From NCBI RefSeq assembly GCF_010389155.1, contig NC_057764.1:8680001-8744000 (forward strand): a DNA stretch of 64,000 bases, in the 5' to 3' direction. Position 1 is the first letter of the stretch. Each line of letters opens with the position of its first letter. A program made the translations under genes and the position numbers. The notes under the pieces are model-generated. The model was not told where the DNA came from and made no database searches. It saw only the letters and a program-made list of their open reading frames with translations. Origin of the DNA: Erigeron canadensis (lineage: Eukaryota; Streptophyta; Magnoliopsida; Asterales; Asteraceae). Shown piece after piece: positions 22,137-32,600 of this stretch.

Positions 22137-23919
22137 CAAAAAATGAAAGTAGTCAAAATATGAAAGTAGTCTACAAGATATGAAAGTAGTCTACAAAAAA
22201 AGTCAAGTAGTCTACAAATGAGTCAAGTAGTCTACAGAATGGTATAGTAGTCTACAATAGGTGAAAGTAGTCAACAAAGACTATTATACGACATGTATAT
22301 AGACTATAGGCCGGTTTAGCTTCATTCATGCTCGTTAATCGGTCCTATGTTTGTTATAGGTAGTCGGGAATACTTGCTTTGCACGATAACCTTAGTTATC
22401 GTTTGTGTGCGCTTCTACGATGTAAGATAACATCTTTTGTCACCTGGTGGTACAACAAAACACGTTTATCATAAGTAAAACCTTCCAAACGTTTATGTAT
22501 GATTAAAAGTAAAGTAAATGGGATTATGGGAGGTTGATATGGGATATGATGCTTACCTTTCTATAATGAATGACATGTATATGCAGGTTGCAAAGGCATA
22601 AGGTAAGTTCCCATATTATGGAATGAAGATATGCATATGAAATGTGAATATGATATGATGCCATGTTATGTTATATGTTCATGATACGATGTTACGCTTA
22701 AGCTAAATGATCATGATATAATGTTATGCTTTTGATATGTGATTACATAATGGTGACATGTTTATGATATGATTACATGTGTGGCTTTATCACCTAGTCA
22801 GTAGTCCTTTGATTAGGATTGCCATGTTCACGTGCTCGTTAAGGGCCCTAAAGTAAAGATGATATGTGATTAACTTAGGTGAAAGTGTAGCCTACGTTAA
22901 TATAAAGTAAAGATAAAAGTGATTAGTTTAGGTGAAAGTGTAGCCTAAACTCATGTAATAAAGAAGTCTCAAGCATATGTAAAGTTGTGTTAAGCTTAAC
23001 CCGTGCTAGTTGTAAAGCTAGTGCGTACGTGGTCACTTGAGTTGCTCCTTGTGGCATAGTTATTTTTGTTTATTCCGGGTGGAGTAACTAACCACCAATG
23101 CGTAAAGGCATAAACGGTTTATTCAGTTGGAAATGACTTTGTCTTTCCTTAACGACGCCGATGGACCCCTTATTGGTTACCCATCATGTCGGGTGTGAGG
23201 ACTCCCTGTATAGTCTATGACCACCTACACACAACCCCACATCCCTAAGTATGTGTGGCTTATGTCACATAGCCTATGTCTAGGCAAAAGAAAAGTAAAG
23301 ATATAATGAAAGTAAAGAAAGATCAAAAGTAAAGCTTTATGATGATAGGCACACTTAGGATTATGATGTTCCTAACGTGTTATGCTATATGACGCTTACG
23401 ATGTTTATGATGTTTCTTATGTTTATGATGTTTATGATGCTCATGTGATATTAACATATAATGCTGATATGATTATGTTAATATATCTAATCGGCAAATG
23501 TTTTCAAATATGTTATTCTTACTTAGCTAATTTATTAGCTCTTGCTCTTTGAAAATGTTGTGCCATCAGATTAGATGAGTTTGGAGTTAAGGAAAGGATA
23601 GCTTGGTGAGCATGGGTAGAGACATTAAAGATGATAGCAATTATGTTCTTGATGTTTAAGCTACCCTTAGCCTTTTGTTTGGCTATTTCATTTACGATAT
23701 TATGATTAAAGACTATGTAATAATGCTTGTCATTAATGTTGGTGCCAAGACTTGGATTTTTTTTTATATTTTCGATGATGCATATAGTAACACCAAATGT
23801 TTTCAAATGTTTCATCCGATTACGGATGGGCAGCTTTGTATGAGATCCTTTTCCGCTATTATTAAATGCCGTTAGGCGAAATTTTTGAAAATCCAGGTTT
23901 TTAAATGACGGGTGTTACA
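22137..23919 (+). repeat. Tekay-A 5' LTR, left about 1.07 kb missing
   Basis: It aligns with about 54590-57285, allowing for the solo LTR there. It ends TGTTACA, the inverted partner of TGTAACA at the LTR start. It lies immediately before a Met-tRNA primer site. Confidence 0.85.
22144..22279 (+). repeat. Tekay-A LTR array of AGTAGTCTACAA motifs
   Basis: Seven copies of AAGTAGTCTACAA or close variants are spaced about 17-22 bp apart. The core GTAG-T-CTAC is an interrupted palindrome. The 3' LTR has eight (54569-54723). The Tekay-B LTR lacks the array. Confidence 0.8.
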
Positions 23920-23922
23920 AGT

Positions 23923-23934
23923 TGGTATCAGAGA
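23923..23934 (+). other. Tekay-A primer-binding site
   Basis: TGGTATCAGAGA follows the LTR end after three bases and matches initiator Met-tRNA. Confidence 0.85.
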
Positions 23935-25296
23935 AATGGTTTAAGTGAACCAAAATTCGACCAAGACCTTAGGATTTTGGACTTAAACCGCATGGGAAAT
24001 AATAGGCTTAAGTTTCTATGCTTTAGCTTTATGATGAAATGCTTTTAGGACGGGTTGGGATGAGTGAGAGTGTAGGTTAAGGCTTATGCTATGTTTTATG
24101 CTTAATCTATATTCATGTAATTAGCCTTATTCCTCAATATCGCTTCCTCCGTCGATAAATGTCATTGTTCCTACGATAGATGATCTCTTAAGGTAATGTG
24201 CAAATTTTCCCGGTCAGAATTTGACAAACTTGTACAATTGATTAGTGTGTGGTGTTTTGTGATTGAGTTTTATCCACTACGCCTTATTATGTGATATATG
24301 TAAAGAGTTGTGACTAAAAATGAAGTGTTGTGATGGAAGAAAATTTGATGAATTGAGTTTAACCCATTGTGTTAGAGATAAGGACCATAAAGGAAAAGAG
24401 GTATGAGATGTCATAAATGTGATGGAAGTTTTAGTGGTTCAAGTTGAGAATGTGTTTGTAAAAGTTGACGAAACGAAAGTTCGAGTTCAAAAATGAAGAA
24501 CACAGAAATTCAGGATGGGAGTAAGTGGTTCAAGGTTGATAGAATGATGAATGCTTGATGTTTTGGTAGCATGCTGCCTCATATTGGTCCATGTTAAGAC
24601 TCGCAGATGTGATACTTGTGGTGGTACGCATCGCCCTACTTCAGACTGCACGGACAATCCCAAGTGTTACCGATAGCAGCAAGGCGGACATTTTATCAAG
24701 GATTGCCCGCAAGGAAAGAATGATGAAAAGAAGAATTTCATATCAAAACCAAAGCTTCTAGCTCTGCAGGTGATAGTCGATGTTGCCAAAGATAGTGATG
24801 ATGTAGTAACCGATACTTTTCTTGTTAATGCAAAGCTTGCATCTGTTCTTTTGATTCGGATGCAAATAGGTCCTTTGTGTCTACGTTATTTTCCCTTAAG
24901 CTCGATAAGTTACTACTCCCCTGGATTGTTCTATAGAAGTTCAAAATGCCTACGGTACTATTAGTGACATTCAAGAGGGTTATGATGATTGTCCATAAAG
25001 ATAGAAGGTCGTTCCTTTCCGATCCAGCTATTGCCTACTACTCTTGATGGGTTTTATGTGGTGATTGGCATGGATGGTTATCTCAAGATGATGCTAATAT
25101 GTTATGTTCCCAAAAGATAGTGCGTTTCTCTTCTCCAGATGGTAAAGTTATTTCAGCTTATGGAGACAAGAAGAAAGGTAGCTTAAAGATCATTAATTCG
25201 ATGAAGGCTCTCAAATGTATTTGACAGAATAACAACCACTTCCTTGCCTATGTTATTGATGCACGAAAAGGGAAACCTTCTTTTTCTAACGTTGAT
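23935..25296 (+). pseudogene. Tekay-A gag and protease remnants
   Basis: Most of gag is gone: the region is about 1.3 kb shorter than in Tekay-B. Near 24605-24715 two CCHC zinc knuckles can be read (CDTCGGTHRPTSDC, then a broken CYR-stop-QQGGHFIKDC). Near 24800-25290 a retropepsin remnant is collinear with Tekay-B, with Asp-Ser-Gly changed to Asp-Ser-Asp (about 24856-24864). Many frameshifts and stops. Confidence 0.7.
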
Positions 25297-26610
25297 GTGG
25301 TTTCTGAATTTTCTGATGTCTTTCCTGATGATCTTCCCGATATCCCTCCCGACCGTGAGGTTACATTTCATATTGATCTTGTACCCGGTGCTACTCCTGT
25401 TACAAAAGCACCATATCGTTTGGCTCTTACAGAAATGAAGGAGCTTATGTCTCAGCTCCAAGAGCTACTTGACAAGGGTTTCATACGTCCAAGTTCCTCT
25501 CCTTGGGGAGCTCCGATTCTCTTTGTCAAAAAGAAAGATGGTTCTAAGCGCATGTGCATAGACTACTGTCAGCTGAATAAGCGAACGGTTAAGATTAAGT
25601 ATTCTCTCCCACGTATTGATGATCTCTTTGATCAGCTCCATGGTGCTTCTTACTTCTCAAAGATTGATTTGCGGTCCGGCTATCATCAATTAAAAGTCAA
25701 AAAGGAAGATGTAGCCAAGACAACTTTTCGTACACGTTATGGGCACTATGAGTTCCTTGTCATGCCGTTTGGGTTGACAAATGCTCTTGCCGCTTTTATG
25801 GATCTAATGAATCGGGTATGTCGTCCATTCTTAGATCATTTTTTGATTGTCTTCATTAATGATATTCTTATCTATTCAAAGTCTGAAGCCGAGCACCATA
25901 AGCTCTTAAGAGCCGTTCTTGAGGTCCTTGGGAGAAAAAGTTATATGCAAAGTTCTCAAAGTGTGAATTTTGGTTTCTAGAAGTTAAGTTTCTTGAGCAT
26001 GTCATCTCATCTGAAGGTATTAAAGTTCATCCCGCAAAGACGGAAGCTGTCTCCAATTGGGAACAGCCAATGACACCCACGGAAATCAAGAGTTTTCTTG
26101 GTTTAGCGGGCTATTATCTAAGGTTCATACAAGATTTCTCTCGTATGGCTAAATCGATGACCGAATTGACAAAGAAAGGAGTGAAGTATGTGTGGACTGA
26201 AGCACAATAAAAAAGGCCTTCCAAATGTTAAAGAAAAAGTTATGTGAAGCTCCTGTCCTCGCTTTACCTGAAGGTACCGATGATCTTGCTGTCCATAGTG
26301 ATGCTCCTATTTCAGGTTTGGGTTGTGTTCTTATGCAAAGGGACAAAGTCATTGCTTATGCTTCACGTCAATTGAAGCCTCATGAAAAGAACTACCCGAC
26401 ACATGATTTAGAGTTAGCTACTGTGGTCTTTGCATTGAAGTTGTGGGGACACTACTTATATGGCACTAAGTGCACTCTATTCACTGATTATAAGAGCTTA
26501 CATTATGTGCTTTCTTAGATGTATATGAATGTGAAATCAAGCACCATATGGGTAAAGCTAACGTTGTGGCAGATGCTTTGAGTCGAAAAGGCGAGCTATT
26601 AGTGTGATAT
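25297..26610 (+). pseudogene. pol: Tekay-A reverse transcriptase and RNase H remnant
   Basis: The frame 25297-25980 encodes the RT fingers and palm of a chromovirus ([38 protein letters not shown]). The catalytic FIDD is FIND (Asn codon 25858-25860), so it is inactive. A frameshift near 25930 follows. RNase H is in 26225-26518, then a deletion before a [10 protein letters not shown] tail near 26565. Tekay-B 59380-60710 is the closest relative in the window. Confidence 0.85.
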
Positions 26611-27602
26611 GTTATGCATCAAAGGTTATGGCAAGTCGACCCTTTGTTCAATGAATCATGCGAGTCATAGTAGCAAGTTAATAAGTATATGTGTCGGAAG
26701 GTTTTATCCGCCAAATGCATAGTCTTTGCTGAATGTAAGGTGTGTACTACTTATGAAGGTTGAAGAAATGAAGTGATTACTTTGTTTGATTTAAAGGTTG
26801 CACCAAAGAAATGACGAAATAGATGAAATGTTAAGTGAAAGTAGAAAAGACTATGTAAGAAGTTCAACGAGTTTGGCTATGCTAAGTTGATAAGACCATA
26901 TGTCCTGATATTATATTCACTCAGGTGGTACAAAGGTGTATGCTGATTTAAAGCCCATTTTATGATGACCAAATATCAAGAGTGATGTGATAGTGTGTGT
27001 ACGAAAATGTGTGACTTGTGCTCAAGTCAAACATGAGCACCGAACGCTATATGGAAAGATGAAACAATTTGTTATTCCGAAGTAGAAATGTACTTATATG
27101 ATGATTATGGATTAAGTGACGAAGTTGTTATAACCCGTACGGGCAATGATGTGATATGAGTCATTGTAGACTAGTTGATGAAAATGTTTCTTTTCTTATT
27201 ACTCGTGAGTAGGTGCATATGGCAGAGCTTGCCATTTTGTATAAAGTTGAAGTAAACATGGAATTTTGTTTTATCTAATGTGTTGGATCTCCATAAAAGG
27301 GTGAACTCTTGAAGATATATGATATGTGCTTGTATATTGCTTTCGGATGACATCCATAGAACTTGTGTGAGTGTTATTAAGCATATGCCTATTTGACTCC
27401 ATTGAAAGATGTGAGTATTACTGCTAAAAAAAAAATGATTGTAGATGTTCCAGTTGAGATTATTGGCCAGAAGTAAAAGAAGCGTCGTAGGAAGTTAATT
27501 GAACTTGTGATAGTGAGATGGATTCATATTAACGGTTGAAGTTGATTCGGAACTATCCTCACCTATTTGATACTGATGTGATTCCAAGGACGGAATCCTT
27601 TT
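26611..27602 (+). pseudogene. Tekay-A integrase and chromodomain remnant
   Basis: No long frame remains. Words from the integrase zinc region are visible near 26980-27030, and a chromodomain-like end (VPVEIIGQK, then RKLIELVIVRW) lies at about 27445-27525, collinear with 62000-62100 in Tekay-B. Otherwise decayed. Confidence 0.6.
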
Positions 27603-27623
27603 AAGGGGGAGGTAATTGTAACA
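27603..27623 (+). repeat. Tekay-A polypurine tract and first bases of its 3' LTR
   Basis: AAGGGGGAGGTAAT is followed by TGTAACA (27617-27623), identical to the LTR start of Tekay-B at 62203-62209. SIRE-3b sequence begins immediately after, so about 100 bp of LTR are missing before it resumes at 53614. Confidence 0.8.
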
Positions 27624-28641
27624 AGGTGTATCAAAAAGTCTGATGCTATTCGCATGAATTCTTTCTTGCAAACAATGTGCAGGAATGTTGCGATAGCGTC
27701 TTTCTTCAACTCTCCAAAAATCCACAACTGAGCAAGGTGTATCAAAAAGTCTTCTTTGATCACCTCTTGACAAGTTGACAACCTACATCGGATCATACAT
27801 GCGTAGCAACATCTGTTTCTGTGAATCATCAATAAACATTTGTGCTTCTCCTGACTTGATATCTATCTGCCAAAATGTCATCTCTGTCAGCATATCTTGA
27901 TCCCATCTGATAGCGGGAACCTTCTTAACACATTTAATTCTTTTCTGAACAAACTGAAATGTGCCATCTGGATTCTTAACATTCTTCAAAGGTGTTGGCT
28001 TTATCAACCTTTCTTCTGGCTTCAGACCTCTAGCACTGAAATACTTAAATCTTTCATCTCTGAATCTATTCCAGTAGAAATCTGCAAGTCCATTGCCCTG
28101 AAGATTAACGAACCAACGTCTTCCCAAATCTATCATGTCAGAATCACTAAGAGAGTGGAAGTGTCTTTGACTCATAGACATATACTGGCAACCCTCCTTT
28201 CTCTTGATACTAAACAACTTGATTCTGTGATCATAGAACCAACTTTGTATCACTGAGAAGTATTTGGGTGCATCCTTGTCTGAGATATACTCCCAAAACA
28301 TTGATGGTTTATACGTATCACGTATCATCAAACCAGTATGTCCTCTATAACCTGGAATTAGTCTATTAACAATAAACTCATGATCTTGCTGCACCGGAGG
28401 TATATTAAATCTTCCAAGATCAACCTCTCGCGTTGCATCTATATTCCAGTATAGATCAAAAATATTATCATGTTCTTCATCAACTATGTTTGCATATACA
28501 GCAAATCTCAAACTTGCAGCATTCTTAGGTTCATCTGGACTATCTCTGATTGAATTGAGATTGAGATGTTCCACTTCAGCTATTGGTTCAACTTAAATGA
28601 CTTCATCTTCATTAAAGACACGATCAAAGTCATAAGGTGTC
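27624..28641 (-). pseudogene. SIRE-3b third ORF part 2, distal segment
   Basis: The frame 28574-27783 is about 90% similar to SIRE-3a 20250-21040 (KPSMFWEYISDKD, GRRWFVNLQGNGLADFYW, AIRWDQDMLTEMTFW). An upstream stop near 28594 is CAA-to-TAA, and the stop at 27783 is CAG-to-TAG; beyond it the frame runs on to the C-terminal VEERRYRN-type end. The left end carries a 20-bp word, CAAGGTGTATCAAAAAGTCT (27622-27641), that repeats 27734-27753 and looks like filler at a deletion junction. Confidence 0.8.
28637..28641 (+). other. SIRE-2 left target-site duplication GTGTC
   Basis: It is identical to 40113-40117 directly after the 3' LTR. The flanks rejoin the SIRE-3b third ORF. Confidence 0.95.
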
Positions 28642-29595
28642 TGTTAGGTCCAGTTTAAGCTAAACTGAAGCTCTCTAGTGACATCTGGAGAGCATGAGGA
28701 ATTGTCCGAAATATTAGAAGTCCAGTTGCATTGTACAGGTTCAGCAACTGATGACTTCCTCCAGTTGAGATCAGAAGACTAGAATCTGAAGACCTTCCAG
28801 TTGAAGTCAAAGACAACAAATGGAAGATAGAGATTGGCAATGACAGCGAAGCCCAGTTGACAATCTACCAGATCAATCAACTGGAGAATCCTCCAGTGTA
28901 AATGCTCTTACAAAGCTTTACACTGATTACGAGGAGGACCTTTTTACTCTACATCCTTTTAACCGGACAATGATATTGTCTTTGGATAAAGATACAAAGA
29001 TGTAGAGTGGTTGAATAAAGTAACTTTTTGTCTTACTTTATTTAACACACACAAAGGATTATTTAAACAATACTTTTGTGTGCTGTCAACCATATTTGTA
29101 CATCGAAGTTGAGATCTCCATGCTCAATCTTCGACTATAAATAGAGGTCCTTGCACAAGCTGTTTCAACAACTTTGCAAATACATATATTCTGCAATATT
29201 GGTGAACTTGTGCAATATTCTCTCAATCGTAAAAAGGAACATTTCACAACTCTAAGTGTTTCGATTGTTAAGGAGAATTTCCAAGTTTAGATCAATTGTA
29301 ATTCATGGGTTGTTAGGATATTTACATTCTTGTATTATCTTGGTTCCGCAACAACCTTGTATTTTATTTGAACAAGTAATAAATAAAATACACTTGAAAA
29401 TTACATATTGTCTCACCAGTTTATATACTCGTCATTTATATTATTGCACTTATTTATATTCTGTAACTCCAGTTAACCTGGTACACGATCAATCTAAACT
29501 GGTCACTTCCAGATTAATTGATCGTGTTGCAAAGTTCACTCACCATCGACATAGAGGTGTCTTCAGCACCCATCTAGTAATAGTTGGGACTTTCA
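28642..29595 (+). repeat. SIRE-2 5' LTR (954 bp)
   Basis: It runs from TGTTAGGTCC to GGGACTTTCA. The TATA box is TATAAATA at 29136-29143. The polyadenylation-like AATAAATAAAATAC is near 29377-29391. Five CCAGTTG/CAACTGG words lie in U3 between 28722 and 28884. Confidence 0.97.
29136..29143 (+). promoter_or_regulatory. SIRE-2 LTR TATA box
   Basis: TATAAATA lies in the context CGACTATAAATAGAGG and is identical in the 3' LTR near 39652-39659. Confidence 0.75.
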
Positions 29596-29597
29596 AG

Positions 29598-29609
29598 TGG
29601 TATCAGAGC
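29598..29609 (+). other. SIRE-2 primer-binding site
   Basis: TGGTATCAGAGC lies two bases after the LTR and matches initiator Met-tRNA. Confidence 0.93.
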
Positions 29610-29653
29610 AGGCAGGTTGAATTGTTTCAATTCTATAACCTAGGTCTGCTTCG

Positions 29654-32600
29654 ATGGCTGCTGAAGGTGAGAATGGTTCTGGTCCAAATGAATCTAATCC
29701 TAATATTGCTACTCCTTTAAATACTAACCCTCCTCCTCCTCCTACTCCTAGGGCTAACCACGTTCATGTACATTACTCCAACTCTCCTGTTCCCAAATTC
29801 GATGGGAATGGTGAGACATTTGGTACATGGAAGGCTAGAATGCTCTTGCATTTTGGTGGGATAGAGAGGTATATGTTGAAAATCCTTAAGGATGGACCAT
29901 ATATACCCATGTCCAATGGTGTTAGCCCTCTTCTCGACCCCACTGGGAGAAGAGGCACCAGGGAAAAATCTGAGGAACATTGGTCAGATGAGGATCGCAG
30001 ATTGGTTGATCTTGATACCAAACTGAAAAACATGATTCTTTCTGCTATACCTGAGGAACTAATCCCTACTCTTGTGCTGTTTCCAAGTGCAAAATCTATG
30101 TGGGATGAATTAGTTCTCCAGTTTGAAGGAGGAAATGACACCATTGTCACTAGAAAGGTTGCTCTCAACAAGAAGTATGAATCCTTCTTTGCTCTTCCCA
30201 ATGAAAGTTTAACTGGTACTTATACCAGATTTACCGGCCTAATTAATCAACTTAGAGGCTTGGGAGTGGAGAAGGATAAGGATATTCTTCTTGAAAAATT
30301 CTGTGATGTTTTGCCATCCAAATGGGCACACATGGTTCTTGTCTTAAGACAAGGAAAGACCTTGCATAGCCATACCCTTGCTTCCCTTTATGGAGCCTTC
30401 AGATTCACTGAAGATAACGATGCTGCAAGATTGCTGGCTGAGCAAGATGCTTTAAACCATGCTCAGAGTTCCAAGGCTGCCAATTTTTCTGGGCAACCTT
30501 GTGCTGCTTTAATGTCTACTGAGAATGTCCAGTCACATTCTGTGAAGGAAATGTTAAACAACCTTTTGAACTCTGGCCTGACCACTAATCTCAGTAATGG
30601 TTGTGAGGAAACTGACGATGATGATCTGGTAGCCATGATTGCTAAAACCTTTAATAGGTTTAAGCATAAATCTAATCGATTTAATGGGTCCAATAATGCT
30701 TCCAGTTCAATTTCTATGGATAAGGCTAATCTTACCTGCTACAAATGTGGTAAGAAAGGCCATTTCATGAAGGAATGCAGATCTAGTCAAATGAACAACC
30801 AAACTGGTCCTGTTGTCCCAAACTTTGTTAAAACTGATGACTATAAGGCCAAATACAAGAAACTTAAGGCCCAGATTGCTCTCATGTCTCTTGATCAAAA
30901 TAATGAGAAAGAAAAGAACAGGTGCATGATAGCTCAGACTGAAGGGAAATGGGAACTCTCTGATGACTCATCTGATGATGAAGAAGAGATTAGAGATATG
31001 TGTTTTATGGCATTGGAGAGTCAACAACCAGTGGTGAAAGATGATGTTGTGTCTGGAAGATGGGTTGATATCATCTTAAAGAAGGGCGATCGAAACAAAA
31101 ATATTTGGTATCTGGACAGCGCAGCTGGCCGGACTATGACCGGATGTAAGCCCCTGCTGGAAGAGTTCACTGCTTGTGATGGACCTGCAGTAACATTTGG
31201 TAATGATGGAAGTGGGAAAACTGAAGGATATGGTGTTGTTGACAATGGGCAGATTCAATTCACTAAGGTTGCATTTGTAAATGGTTTGAAATATAACTTG
31301 ATAAGTGTCAGTCAACTTTGTGATGATGGATATAGGGTACTGTTCGACATTGCTCAAGGCACTGTTTTTAACAAGGATTGGAAGGTAGTAATGATTGCAC
31401 CAAGAAAAGGGAATGTGTACATCATGAACATGGAGCCTGCTCCAAAAGAGCATTGTTTCTATGTCAAGGCTGATGAGGACACTAACTGGCTATGGCATAA
31501 ACGGTTATCCCATCTTAACTTCAAAAATATTAACAAGTTGTCAAGAAAGCAACTAGTTGATGGGATACCTTTGTTTTCCTTTAAAAGGGAGAAGCCATGT
31601 CCAGGGTGTGAAATGGGCAAAAAGAAAAGAGCCAGTTTTAAGACCAAACAGAATTTCAGCATCACTGAACCTCTTCACATGCTTCATATGGATCTTTTTG
31701 GTCCAGTGAATGTTCAAACTAAAGCTGGTAAGAGATACACTTTAGTTGTGGTCGATGAATACACCAGATTTTGTTGGGTGATATTTATCAGATCAAAGAG
31801 TGATGCATCTGGTGAAATTATCTCTCTCATCAAGCGAATTGAGCTCAAGTATACCAAGAAAGTGTGTCAGTTGCGAAGTGATAACGGTACAGAATTCATG
31901 AATAAAGAATTGGAGACATTTTGCACTGACACTGGCATCTCTCAAAACTTTTCGTCAGCTCGTTCTCCAGAACAAAATGGTGTGGTTGAAAGGAAGAATC
32001 GCACATTGATTGAAGCTTCCAGAAGTATGTTATCTGAATCTGGTCTTCCCACCTGTTTTTGGGCTGAAGCTGTGGCAACTGCATGTCACACCCAAAACCG
32101 GTCAGTTTATGTCAAGAGACACAGGAAGACTGCCTATGAAGTCCTCAGGAATCGTAAACCAAATATTGGATACTTCCATGTATTTGGTTGTCCAGTTTAC
32201 ATTTTAAACGATTCCAGTCAGTTGGGAAAATTTGATGCAAAAGCTGACGAAGGTGTCTTTGTGGGGTATTCAAATATTAGAAAAGCCTATAGAGTTTATA
32301 ATTATAAACTCCAAAAGGTACATGAGACAATTCATGTCACGTTCGATGAATCAAATGAAGCAATCTACAAAAGACCAACCCTTGATTTATCTTCAGTTGT
32401 TCCAGTTGATTTTGGTGTATCTGATCAGGTTCATCAATCAGATAGTGCACCAGAAAATGTTTCCAGACATCAAGTTTTGGAACCAGTAATGGAAAAGAAG
32501 AACATGTGTGACACCTCGTTTTATCCTTCTATCAGTTTTAACCTACCTGAAAAACTGGTAATTGGATCTGATGTGCGTGCCACAACAACATCAGAACCAG

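Noticed and set aside
22144..22279. CRISPR-like spaced repeats
   Set aside because: The units are short, the spacers nearly identical, and the sequence lies in a plant LTR; it is a motif array.
29256..29720. 154-codon frame at the SIRE-2 5' LTR, repeated at 39773-40237
   Set aside because: It lies in R/U5 and the primer site, and its right part overlaps unrelated sequence in each place. It is chance coding.
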